From UBA964 sp031382085 (GTDB lineage Bacteria > Pseudomonadota > Gammaproteobacteria > Steroidobacterales > Steroidobacteraceae), in NCBI GenBank assembly GCA_031382085.1, contig JANMYM010000027.1, positions 62,001-126,000 on the forward strand: DNA of 64,000 nucleotides, given 5' to 3'. Shown piece after piece: positions 26,534 to 34,477 of this stretch. The first letter of the stretch is position 1, and each line of letters begins with the position of its first letter. Under the pieces are notes generated by a model, which did not search any database, was not told where the DNA came from, and saw only the letters and a program-made list of their open reading frames with translations. The position numbers were made by a program, and so were the translations under genes.

Positions 26534-27625
26534 TCACAGTGCTAACAGAATTTTGCCGTTGCGGACGAACGGCAGTTTCACAACGCGCGCCGCCAGCAGC
26601 TTGCCACGGATATCGACCTGGACCTCGGACGCCGTGGCACGCGGCACGCGCGCAAACGCGATCGAGCGCTGCAGGGTCGGTGAGAATGTGCCACTGGTGG
26701 TTTCGCCCTCGCCGACGCCGGGCACGAGTACTTTCTGGTGCGGGCGCAACACGCCGCGATCGCTCAGCAGCAGGCCCACTAGCTTGCGCGACAGGCCGCG
26801 CGCCTGCAGCGCCTCGAGCGCCGCGCGGCCGATGAAGGTGCGCTCCCCGGGCTCAAGCGCAACCGTCCAGGCGAGGCCGGACTCCAGCGGATTCTGCGTC
26901 TCATCCATGTCGTTGCCGTAGAGATTCATGCCGGCTTCCAGGCGCAGCGTGTCGCGCGCGCCCAGTCCGCAGCAGGCAACACCCGCGGCCTGCAGCGCCT
27001 GCCAGAACTCCACCGCATCGTTGTCAGGCAGGATCACCTCGAAACCGTCCTCGCCGGTGTAACCGGTGCGACCGACAAACCACGCGCCGCAATCGCGCGC
27101 AAAAAATGGCTGCAGCGCCATGACAGCGCCGCGATCCTCGGCTGGCAGCAGCGCGGCGACTTTCGCGCGCGCCTGCGGACCCTGGACAGCAACGATGGCG
27201 AGGTCGCTGCGTTCTGCAATAGCCACCGTAAATCGCGCCGCCTGCGCGCGCATCCAGGCGAGGTCCTGGTCGCGCGTGCCGGCATTGACCACGACGCGAA
27301 ACCAGTCTTCGCGCAGGAAATACACGATGAGGTCGTCGATGACGCCACCGGCCTCATTCAACATGCAGCTGTAGAGCGCCTTGCCGGGCAGGCGCAGCCT
27401 GCCGACGTCGTTGGCTAACAAATACGACAGGAAGACGCGGGCATCCGGGCCGGTCAGATCGAGCACGCACATATGCGAGACATCGAACATGCCCGCGGCG
27501 CGGCGCACGACGTGGTGCTCCTCGATCTGCGAGCCGTAAAGCACCGGCATGTCCCAGCCGGCGAAATCGACCATGCGGGCGCCCTGTGCCACATGGAGGT
27601 CGTAAAGCGGTGTCCGTCTGCCCAT
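26534..27625 (-). CDS. gcvT: aminomethyltransferase (glycine cleavage T protein)
   Basis: A 363-residue tetrahydrofolate-dependent aminomethyltransferase. Motifs: RMVDFAGWDMPVLYG, MFDVSHMCVLDLTGPD with the conserved Asp, FVGRTGYTGEDGFEV, and the C-terminal PTLQRSIAFARVPR. First gene of the gcvT-H-PA-PB operon, placed directly behind a tandem glycine riboswitch and its terminator, so transcription should rise with glycine. Confidence 0.97.
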   Translation of the reverse strand: MGRRTPLYDLHVAQGARMVDFAGWDMPVLYGSQIEEHHVVRRAAGMFDVSHMCVLDLTGPDARVFLSYLLANDVGRLRLPGKALYSCMLNEAGGVIDDLIVYFLREDWFRVVVNAGTRDQDLAWMRAQAARFTVAIAERSDLAIVAVQGPQARAKVAALLPAEDRGAVMALQPFFARDCGAWFVGRTGYTGEDGFEVILPDNDAVEFWQALQAAGVACCGLGARDTLRLEAGMNLYGNDMDETQNPLESGLAWTVALEPGERTFIGRAALEALQARGLSRKLVGLLLSDRGVLRPHQKVLVPGVGEGETTSGTFSPTLQRSIAFARVPRATASEVQVDIRGKLLAARVVKLPFVRNGKILLAL

Positions 27626-27656
27626 GGCGCCTCATTCAAACCGCGCACGCCCGGCG

Positions 27657-27699
27657 CAAAAAAAAGGGCGGCCGCTGCAACTTAAGGCAACGGCCGCCC
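27657..27699 (-). terminator. intrinsic terminator of the glycine riboswitch
   Basis: Reading the minus strand, GGGCGGCCGTTGC and GCAGCGGCCGCCC form a GC-rich stem (one mispair region at the loop, CTTAA) followed by eight T residues at 27665-27658. It sits between the second glycine aptamer and the gcvT start, so it is the expression platform: the 3' side of the aptamer and the stem are adjacent and could exclude each other. A transcriptional on-switch is inferred. Confidence 0.88.
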
Positions 27700-27884
27700 C
27701 TCTGTCCTTTTACCTGAGAGATCAGGCGCACGAGTCGCCGCTCCCCTTCGGTGGATACGAACGTCGGACGTTCGATCGCTCTCCAGAGCCCGTATTGATC
27801 CCGCCGTTCAGGTGCCTGAGCGTTTCCGGGCGGAACTTGCGCCTTCGGCGGTGCGCAGCGCGCACTCTCTCCGGTCGGGATCAT
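27699..27884 (-). ncRNA. tandem glycine riboswitch (gcvT motif)
   Basis: Two consecutive glycine aptamers on the minus strand. First: ACCGGAGAGAG, then CGCCGAAGGCGCAA, ending GCTCAGGCACC. Second: CTCTGGAGAGC, then CACCGAAGGGG, ending TCTCTCAGGTAAAAGGAC, the most conserved part of the motif. A short linker joins them. In this RNA class glycine binding favours transcription of gcv genes. The intrinsic terminator lies immediately downstream. Confidence 0.95.
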
Positions 27885-27987
27885 GTTTAAACGGACCCTC
27901 GTATCATACCCGCATGCGGTGGCCGTGAAAACCGCAAAGCGGCGCGCTATTGTTACCTCCCCTGTAGATTGAGCTCCGGAGACCCGT

Positions 27988-28431
27988 ATGCCTGCTGATC
28001 GATTTCTCGCCCTGCTGATCGCGATCTGCGCCCTGACACCCGCGCTGGCCGCAAGCCCCAAAATAACCTCCGACGAATTGCTGAGCATCGAAGCGGATCG
28101 GTTTCGCTCGACGGTGGCCGGAGATCTCGTTGCGCTCGATTTCCGCTTGGCCGAGGATCTGAGCTATTGCCACTCCAACGGCAAATGCGAGACCAAAACC
28201 GAATATCTTGGCAACCTGCGCAGTGGCTCCACCAAATACCGCAAGCTCGAATTGATCACCGCCCGCGTGCGCCGCTACGGCGAGATCGCCATCCTCAACG
28301 GCCAGGTACGCGTCGACGCCGAGATGGCCGGCAATCAGCTCAACCGCGTCCAGCTGGCCTATACCGACGTTTACCGGCGCGAACGCGGTCGCTGGCGCCT
28401 CATCGCCTGGCACTCGAGCCGCATGCCGTGA
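27988..28431 (+). CDS. exported NTF2-like (DUF4440) protein
   Basis: A 147-residue protein with signal peptide (FLALLIAICALTPALAA) and a SnoaL/NTF2-like fold: SDELLSIEADRFRSTVAGD, LSYCHSNGKCETKTEYLGNL, ILNGQVRVDAEMAG, and C-terminal RGRWRLIAWHSSRMP. This fold binds small hydrophobic ligands; there is no identifiable active site, and function is unknown. Divergent from the gcv riboswitch, 28 bases before ispG. Confidence 0.75.
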   Translation: MPADRFLALLIAICALTPALAASPKITSDELLSIEADRFRSTVAGDLVALDFRLAEDLSYCHSNGKCETKTEYLGNLRSGSTKYRKLELITARVRRYGEIAILNGQVRVDAEMAGNQLNRVQLAYTDVYRRERGRWRLIAWHSSRMP

Positions 28432-28459
28432 TGCGCAACCAGTTACTTTTGTTAGCTCC

Positions 28460-29683
28460 ATGATGCAGCGCAGGGTCAGCGTCGCAACGCCAGTCGGCGG
28501 CCGCGTCACCATCGGCGGTGGCGCACCCATCGTCGTGCAGTCGATGACCAACACCGACACCGCGGATGCCGAAGGCACGGCGCTGCAAGTGCACGCGCTG
28601 TGGCGCGCTGGCTCGGAGCTGGTGCGAATCACCGTCAACAGCGACGAGGCCGCCGCCGCCGTGCCCACGATCCGCGAGCGGCTCAACCAGCTGGGTTGCG
28701 ATGTGCCGCTGATCGGCGATTTTCATTTCAACGGTCACAAGCTGCTGAAAGCGCATCCGGGCTGCGCCGCGGCGCTGGCCAAATATCGCATAAATCCTGG
28801 CAATGTCGGCCGCGGCAGCAAGCGCGATCCACAATTTGCCGAGATGATCGAATCGGCGTGTCTGCATGCCAAACCTGTACGTATCGGCGTCAACTGGGGC
28901 AGCCTCGACAACGATCTGCTGACAAGGCTGATGGATGACAACAACTCGCTGGCAGCGCCGCGCAGCGCCAACGAGGTCATGCGCAGCGCCGTGGTCGAGA
29001 GCTGCCTGCAAAGCGCGGCTCGCGCCGAGGAACTCGGGTTGCCGCATGATCACATCGTGCTCTCGGCCAAGGTCAGCGGCGTGCAGGACCTGATTGCCAT
29101 TTACGGCGAGCTCGCCGCGCGCTGCGACTACCCGCTGCACCTCGGGCTAACAGAGGCCGGCATGGGCAGCAAGGGCATCGTCGCCTCGACCGCCGCCATG
29201 GGCGTGTTGCTGCAGCAGGGCATCGGCGACACCATCCGCGTTTCGCTGACTCCGGAACCGGGTGGCGACCGCACGCAGGAAGTCCTCGTCGCGCAAGAAA
29301 TCCTGCAGACCATGGGTCTGCGCTCGTTCACGCCCATGGTGATCGCCTGCCCGGGTTGCGGCCGCACGACCAGCACCTTCTTCCAGGAGCTGGCGCAGCA
29401 GATACAGGCCCACCTGCGCGAACGGATGCCGCAGTGGCGGCAGAATTATGTCGGCGTGGAAACGATGAACGTCGCCGTCATGGGTTGCGTAGTGAACGGC
29501 CCGGGCGAAAGCAAACACGCCAACATCGGCATCAGCCTGCCTGGCACCGGTGAGCGCCCGGTGGCGCCGGTCTACGAAGACGGCGAAAAAACCGTCACGC
29601 TCAAGGGCGAACAAATCGCCGCAGAATTTCACCAACTGGTCGAACGCTATGTCGAACGAACTTACCCGAGAAAAACGTCATGA
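28460..29683 (+). CDS. ispG: (E)-4-hydroxy-3-methylbut-2-enyl-diphosphate synthase, flavodoxin type
   Basis: A 407-residue [4Fe-4S] enzyme of the MEP isoprenoid pathway, converting MEcPP to HMBPP. N-terminal TIM barrel (PIVVQSMTNTDTADAE, NPGNVGRGS) and C-terminal reductase domain with cluster cysteines in ACPGCGRTTSTF and VMGCVVNGPGE. Length is typical of the bacterial (non-plant) form. ATGATG gives two adjacent start choices. Its stop overlaps phhB by 4 bases. Confidence 0.97.
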   Translation: MMQRRVSVATPVGGRVTIGGGAPIVVQSMTNTDTADAEGTALQVHALWRAGSELVRITVNSDEAAAAVPTIRERLNQLGCDVPLIGDFHFNGHKLLKAHPGCAAALAKYRINPGNVGRGSKRDPQFAEMIESACLHAKPVRIGVNWGSLDNDLLTRLMDDNNSLAAPRSANEVMRSAVVESCLQSAARAEELGLPHDHIVLSAKVSGVQDLIAIYGELAARCDYPLHLGLTEAGMGSKGIVASTAAMGVLLQQGIGDTIRVSLTPEPGGDRTQEVLVAQEILQTMGLRSFTPMVIACPGCGRTTSTFFQELAQQIQAHLRERMPQWRQNYVGVETMNVAVMGCVVNGPGESKHANIGISLPGTGERPVAPVYEDGEKTVTLKGEQIAAEFHQLVERYVERTYPRKTS

Positions 29684-30015
29684 ATGATCTTGCCCAGAAG
29701 AAATGCGTACCCTGTGAAGGCGGCGTGCTGCCGCTGACGCGCGCCGAAAGTGAGAAATACCTGGCCCGGCTCGCGCCGGCCTGGACGCTGAACGCCGCGG
29801 CCACAGAAATCCGCAAGGAATTCAAGTTTGTCGATTTCTACCGCACCATGAGTTTCGTCAACGCGCTCGCGCACATCGCCAATCTTGAAGATCATCATCC
29901 GGATCTCGAGGTTGGCTACAACTACTGTCACGTGCGCTACGCAACCCATTCCATCAAAGGCCTGTCCGAAAACGATTTCATCTGCGCCGCGAAAATCGAC
30001 CGCATTGTCAGTTAG
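29680..30015 (+). CDS. phhB: 4a-hydroxytetrahydrobiopterin dehydratase
   Basis: A 111-residue pterin-4a-carbinolamine dehydratase with the signature FVNALAHIANLEDHHPDLEV, where the His-His-Pro motif binds the pterin, and VRYATHSIKGLSENDF. It regenerates the pterin cofactor of aromatic amino acid hydroxylases; no hydroxylase lies in the window. ATGA overlap with ispG; TAG stop within GTTAG. Confidence 0.95.
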   Translation: MNDLAQKKCVPCEGGVLPLTRAESEKYLARLAPAWTLNAAATEIRKEFKFVDFYRTMSFVNALAHIANLEDHHPDLEVGYNYCHVRYATHSIKGLSENDFICAAKIDRIVS

Positions 30016-30026
30016 GAAGGCATTGC

Positions 30027-30587
30027 ATGAACAAACTGCCAATTATTCTGTTAGCCGGCGCGCTGTCATTGACGCTGCCCGCGCTGGCGGCGGAAGAAGA
30101 ACCGCTGGCCAGCAGTTTCATGCGCAGCATGGTGGTGGTGCGCAACCTGGAGACCAGCAAGCGCTTTTACAGCTACGCGTTTGGTTTTCAGGTGCAACGC
30201 GAAACTGAACTCGCCGACGCGCTGACCAAGTCGCAGCTCGGTATTCCGATGTCGCGCAAGGCACGGTTCGTACTGCTGGTGGCCGACGGCGCGATCAACG
30301 GCCGCAAACGGCCATCAGCCAGCATCGGGCTGCTGCAGCTCGACAACCCGCCGTCGGCGCCGCTGGCGCGCCCGGTGAACGAGGTCCTGGCGGCTGGCGA
30401 ACATGCGATGGCGCTACGCACTAACAACATTGCCACCGTGCATGCACGATTGCAGGAGCTTGGCGCGCGTTACGCGGTGCAGCCGGTCAAGACGCCGGAT
30501 GGTTCCGCCACCGAGCTGGTTGTCTACGACCCGGATGGCGTGCGCATCCATGTCGTGCAACGTCCGGACTCGCCGCGCGACTTCTGA
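30027..30587 (+). CDS. exported VOC family protein
   Basis: A 186-residue protein with a cleavable signal (LPIILLAGALSLTLPALA) and two VOC half-modules: MRSMVVVRNLETSKRFYSYAFG and ALRTNNIATVHARLQELGA, ending in GVRIHVVQRPD. The metal ligand positions are poorly kept, so catalysis is doubtful. Periplasmic VOC proteins of this size are common hypothetical proteins. Lies 11 bases after phhB, with the YkgJ gene 2 bases beyond. Confidence 0.8.
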   Translation: MNKLPIILLAGALSLTLPALAAEEEPLASSFMRSMVVVRNLETSKRFYSYAFGFQVQRETELADALTKSQLGIPMSRKARFVLLVADGAINGRKRPSASIGLLQLDNPPSAPLARPVNEVLAAGEHAMALRTNNIATVHARLQELGARYAVQPVKTPDGSATELVVYDPDGVRIHVVQRPDSPRDF

Positions 30588-30589
30588 GC

Positions 30590-31225
30590 TTGACCGAGTC
30601 CGTTGCCGCGGGTCCCTTCGGCGCCTGGCTGGCGCGGGCGCGCGCCGCGTTGCGCGGCGAAGCCGGCAACGATGTGCCCTGCGGCGACTGCGTCGGCTGC
30701 TGCACCTCGTCCTACTACATCCCGCTGCGGCCCCGCGATGTCGCGGTGCTGGAGCAGGTGCCGGCCGCTTTCCTGGCAAGATCGCAGAACCGCCCCGAAT
30801 CGCACTGGTTGATGGGCTACCGGCCTGACGGCCACTGCCCGATGTTTGCCGGCCAGGGTTGCTCGGTCTATGCGATGCGCCCGCAGACCTGCCGCGACTA
30901 CGACTGCCGGGTCTTTGCGGCCGCAGGAATTGACGCCGGCAACTCGGACAAGGAGACCATCAACCGCCGGGTCAGGGCCTGGGTCTTCACGTACACAAAC
31001 GATGCGGAACGCGAGGCGCATGCAGCGGTCAGGCAGGCCGCGTTGTTCATCCACGCCAACCGCGACCTGTTTCCCGGGGGCTTCGTGCCGGCAACCGCCA
31101 TGGGCGTCGCGGTACTCGCCATCAAGGTCTACTCGGTGTTTCTGACCGTTAGCAGCGAAATTGAACCTTCCGCGCGCATCGCACGCGCGATCATCGATGC
31201 CAGCGACGCATTTGATTTCCTGTGA
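30590..31225 (+). CDS. YkgJ family cysteine-cluster protein
   Basis: A 211-residue protein with the YkgJ/CxxCxxCC zinc- or iron-cluster pattern: CGDCVGCCTSSYY near residue 31-43, CPMFAGQGCSVYAMRPQTCRDYDC near 82-105. These Cys probably bind one metal ion or cluster. Starts with TTG two bases after the VOC stop. The family is widespread and biochemically little understood; I do not assign a reaction. Confidence 0.85.
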   Translation: MTESVAAGPFGAWLARARAALRGEAGNDVPCGDCVGCCTSSYYIPLRPRDVAVLEQVPAAFLARSQNRPESHWLMGYRPDGHCPMFAGQGCSVYAMRPQTCRDYDCRVFAAAGIDAGNSDKETINRRVRAWVFTYTNDAEREAHAAVRQAALFIHANRDLFPGGFVPATAMGVAVLAIKVYSVFLTVSSEIEPSARIARAIIDASDAFDFL

Positions 31226-31237
31226 CGAACCGGTGTG

Positions 31238-32443
31238 CTACTTGCGCTGCATCCGCCGCCGCACGAGATCACCGGATTCCTTATAGGTCTCCGGCAGCTG
31301 CTCGAGGAAAGCGTTAGGCTGGAATATCGGCTCGTACTGCGACAGTACGGGCAGCAGCAACTTCATCGGCAGCTCCGCCACACGCCGCGTCTTGCGAAAG
31401 TCCGCGATCGGGATACGAGCGCTGGCAAAGTCCTCATGGTGATTGTCGGTACTGGCAATGGTCGTGCCGCGTGGATCAACGACCACGGTGCCCTCATCGT
31501 GCGTGCCCGAGGCCTCCGGGAACCCAAGGTTACCGGGCGATACCGAATTGCCGACGCCCACGGTGTAAACACGGCTGGCGCGCGCGGTCGCGACCGCCGA
31601 TTCGTTGTTAGATCCGCCAGTTACCGACAGCACGATGATTTCGGCGCCCTTCATGGCCAGGCATTGATACAGCAACGGCTCGCCGCCCACCGCGGTGATG
31701 GCAATATTGCCGATGTCGGTGCGCGCTACTGGCAGCGTCGCATCCCAGCCGTACATTTCGACATAGCGATCGAGCACGTCGTAGACGGTGGTGCCGATCA
31801 GCGCGCCTTCGCCGAACAATCCGAGGATATTGCGCCCTTTCCACTGCTTGCTGGCGATGTTGCCGTCGGGTCCGACCAGCACCGACATGTTGATGACATG
31901 GCGCGGCCAGTCTTTTTCCTTCGCATAACAGCCAAAGGAAATATAACAACCATATTTCCTGGCTCGCGCGCCAATCGCGTCAACCTCTGGCCCCGGCAGA
32001 TCGAACGCCACGCGGTTGAGTTCGGTCCGCGTCCAGGGTTGAAAGCCCTGGATCGGAAATTCGTGCATGCAGATCAGGTCCTGTTTCGCGCCCCAGAGCC
32101 GCTCGCCACCCCATTCTTCGGCCGAACCCTGCGCTTTGTCGATGAGATCGGTCACATGCGCGAGATTGGCTTTCATGGTCGACGCAAGATTGCGCATGTC
32201 AACAGAACGCACCACCGACTGAATGGCCGTCACATTGATCGAGTCCTGTCGCAACGCGACTTTCGCGTATTCACCGCGCTTGGCAACCTGCACGCTATTA
32301 CCGGCCGCGGTGGCGGCGCCCTGTTGTGCGCCGGCAGCACCGCTCGAGACCATGCCCACACCGGCGCTCCCGGCGGTCAAGGCGAGGTTCTTCAGAAATG
32401 CGCGCCGCAGACGCAGACGATTCTGGGTTTCTTTTTTACTCAT
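31238..32443 (-). CDS. Tat-exported nitrilase-fold (carbon-nitrogen hydrolase) protein lacking the catalytic Cys
   Basis: A 401-residue protein with a clear twin-arginine signal (RLRRAFLKNLALTAG). The nitrilase fold is recognisable: Glu128 in CMHEFPIQGF, Lys in ASKQWKGRN near 199-202, and GAEIIVLSVTGGSNN. However, where nitrilases have Cys sixteen residues before the GAE motif, this protein has Thr/Ala (IAITAVGGEPLLYQC, residues 247-261). Either the nucleophile has moved (Cys261) or the enzyme is catalytically changed. Follows the TonB-C-like gene by 25 bases and ends the ygfB-pepP-ubi transcript. Confidence 0.8.
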   Translation of the reverse strand: MSKKETQNRLRLRRAFLKNLALTAGSAGVGMVSSGAAGAQQGAATAAGNSVQVAKRGEYAKVALRQDSINVTAIQSVVRSVDMRNLASTMKANLAHVTDLIDKAQGSAEEWGGERLWGAKQDLICMHEFPIQGFQPWTRTELNRVAFDLPGPEVDAIGARARKYGCYISFGCYAKEKDWPRHVINMSVLVGPDGNIASKQWKGRNILGLFGEGALIGTTVYDVLDRYVEMYGWDATLPVARTDIGNIAITAVGGEPLLYQCLAMKGAEIIVLSVTGGSNNESAVATARASRVYTVGVGNSVSPGNLGFPEASGTHDEGTVVVDPRGTTIASTDNHHEDFASARIPIADFRKTRRVAELPMKLLLPVLSQYEPIFQPNAFLEQLPETYKESGDLVRRRMQRK

Positions 32444-32468
32444 GAGATCTCCCCTGTTTGGATTACAG

Positions 32469-33188
32469 TCAATTGGTCAGCTGGAAACGTATCGGCAATT
32501 CCTTGAAAGTGCCCGGACAGTTGGTGGTAAAGGTCATGCGGCTCGCAGCTAACAAAGCGCTGCGGTCGATACGGTAGAAGCCGCTCGACTGCGTGATGCC
32601 AAGCGGCACCGGCATACCGTTCCTCGCGGTGAATACCACCCGCACGCGCGCCAGCCCCTGTTCGTCCGCGGCACGGGCCGCGTTGGCATAAAAATCGTCC
32701 AGCGGCGGCGTGGCCGCGAGTTTGAATTTGCAGGGCGCGGGCGGCACCTTGGCAAATGACGGGTCGCCGCTATCGGCTTCATCGCGTTCCGCCGTGGTGT
32801 TGCAGATCACAAAACTGCGCGCCGGGTCGATCGCCGCGTCGATCTCGAACTCAAACGGAGTTTCCTTGCCGCGCGGCGCCACCAGCGTGCCGAAATTCTC
32901 GACGTAGCCGGTTTTTTTCTCGCCTAACAACAGGTATACCTGGCCGGCGCAGGCGAGTTCAGCGTCGGAGTTGTTGCTGATCTCGACACGCGTCGATGGA
33001 CAATCCGCCTGTTGCAGGATCTTGCAGGGCTGGCGCTCACCGAGCCGGACAATCGTGTACGACCAGGCCGCCCTGGTGAGGGTCAGGCCATTCCCGGCCG
33101 CAAGTCCCTGGTTCGCTGCGCCGGCGCGGCCCGCACCGCACAGCAACGTCGCGGCTGACAAAAATGTCGTCAACGGCGTTTTCATCAT
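32469..33188 (-). CDS. secreted protein with C-terminal TonB_C-like domain
   Basis: A 239-residue protein with a signal peptide (MMKTPLTTFLSAATLLCGAG). The middle part has paired Cys (QPCKILQQADCPSTR, LACAGQVY, FVICNTT) suited to disulfides. The last 80 residues (ARVRVVFTARNGMPVPLG, SSGFYRIDRSALLAAS, FKELPIRFQL) follow the TonB C-terminal pattern of Gly, SSG, aromatic and final F-x-L. It lacks a transmembrane anchor and a Pro-rich spacer, so it is not a normal TonB. Start ATG 33188 chosen for the signal peptide; the frame is open to 33227. Confidence 0.7.
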   Translation of the reverse strand: MMKTPLTTFLSAATLLCGAGRAGAANQGLAAGNGLTLTRAAWSYTIVRLGERQPCKILQQADCPSTRVEISNNSDAELACAGQVYLLLGEKKTGYVENFGTLVAPRGKETPFEFEIDAAIDPARSFVICNTTAERDEADSGDPSFAKVPPAPCKFKLAATPPLDDFYANAARAADEQGLARVRVVFTARNGMPVPLGITQSSGFYRIDRSALLAASRMTFTTNCPGTFKELPIRFQLTN

Positions 33189-33226
33189 CAATTCCTGTAT
33201 TCGTGGCGAATTTTCCGCCAGCCACA

Positions 33227-34477
33227 TTATCGCAGCGTTCGGGCCGCACGGGGCAGGTCGCCCGCGGTGCCCAGCGCCCGCTCCGCGAACCAGCGTCGCA
33301 GGATCGCGTTGTCACCCACCACGCGCATGCCGCGGCGCGCCAATTGCGACCAGGAATCAGTGCCCGTCGCCAGGAAGCGATTGAAGGCATCAACGGCCTG
33401 ACTCATCAAGCCGTTTTCCGACTTGCGCCAGCGTTCATAGTTCCGCAGTACCCGCAACGCACCAAAATCCTCGCCAGCACGCCGCGCGTCAGCCAAAGTG
33501 TCTGCGAGGGCCGCCGCATCCAGCAAGCCGAGATTGACGCCCTGACCCGCAAGCGGATGCACGACGTGCGCGGCATCGCCGGCCAGGGCACAGCGTTCGC
33601 GGACGTAGCTGTCGACCGACTGGCGCTGCAGGCTGAAGCTGACGCGCTGGCTGCACAGACTCGACGCACCTAACACGTGTGCCGAATCCGCGGTCAGCCG
33701 CGCAGAAAAGTCCTGCGGCGGGAGCTGCACGACCGCGGCGGCGTCGGCCACCGGCAGCGACCAGACAATGGAGCACTCGCCACTGGCCAACGGCAGCAAC
33801 GCCAGCGTTCCAGTGCCGAGGAAGCGCTGCCAGGCGGTGCGCTGGTGCGGGCGCTCGGTCGCTATATTGGCGACAATGGCTGTCTGTTCGTAGGAGCCTG
33901 CAATTGCGTGCATGCCGGCCAGATGGCGGACCGGCGACTGGGCGCCATCCGCGCCAACCACGAGGAGTGCGGACAGCGACCGGCCATCCGCGCAACAGCG
34001 CGCAACAATGCGCTCGGACGCAAAATCGAGCGCCGCCAGCGAGCCGTGCTCGAGCCGGCCGCCCAAGGCGACAAAAGCCCGCAGCAGCGCCCCCTGCAGC
34101 AGGTTGTTAGGCACGATATAGCCCAGGTTGGCCTCTGCCTGTTCGGCGGCGTCAAAGACCAGCGCCGCGTTACCGCGCGGATCTTCGGCACCCGACCACA
34201 CCACCATACGCTCGTAGGGCCCGACATCCGAAGCGCGTATGCCCTCCCAGGCGCCACAGGCGCGCAGGATCTGCTCGCTGGCGCGCGACAAGGCGAATAC
34301 CCGCAGATCGAGGGGCAGCTGGGCCAGTGGTTTTGATAAATCCGGCAGGCGCGCGTCCAGCAGGACCACGCGTCCGGGCGCGACGGTGCCGTCGGCCAGC
34401 AACAAGGTGCCTAACGTGGCGCCGACCGGTCCGGCGCCGACTATCAGGATGTCGCAATCTGTTAGCAGCGTCTTCAA
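33227..34477 (-). CDS. ubiI: UbiH/UbiF/VisC family FAD hydroxylase (second ubiquinone hydroxylase)
   Basis: A 416-residue flavoprotein hydroxylase: DILIVGAGPVGATLG, GADGAQSPVRHLAG, and the FAD motif RCALAGDAAHVVHPLAGQGVNLGLLDA. With ubiH upstream this copies the pepP-ubiH-visC order, and it probably hydroxylates C5 of the ubiquinone ring. The TTG at 34477 is chosen since it overlaps the ubiH stop (TTGA); an upstream start at 34528 would overlap by 55 bases. The exact ring position is inferred from gene order. Confidence 0.88.
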   Translation of the reverse strand: MKTLLTDCDILIVGAGPVGATLGTLLLADGTVAPGRVVLLDARLPDLSKPLAQLPLDLRVFALSRASEQILRACGAWEGIRASDVGPYERMVVWSGAEDPRGNAALVFDAAEQAEANLGYIVPNNLLQGALLRAFVALGGRLEHGSLAALDFASERIVARCCADGRSLSALLVVGADGAQSPVRHLAGMHAIAGSYEQTAIVANIATERPHQRTAWQRFLGTGTLALLPLASGECSIVWSLPVADAAAVVQLPPQDFSARLTADSAHVLGASSLCSQRVSFSLQRQSVDSYVRERCALAGDAAHVVHPLAGQGVNLGLLDAAALADTLADARRAGEDFGALRVLRNYERWRKSENGLMSQAVDAFNRFLATGTDSWSQLARRGMRVVGDNAILRRWFAERALGTAGDLPRAARTLR

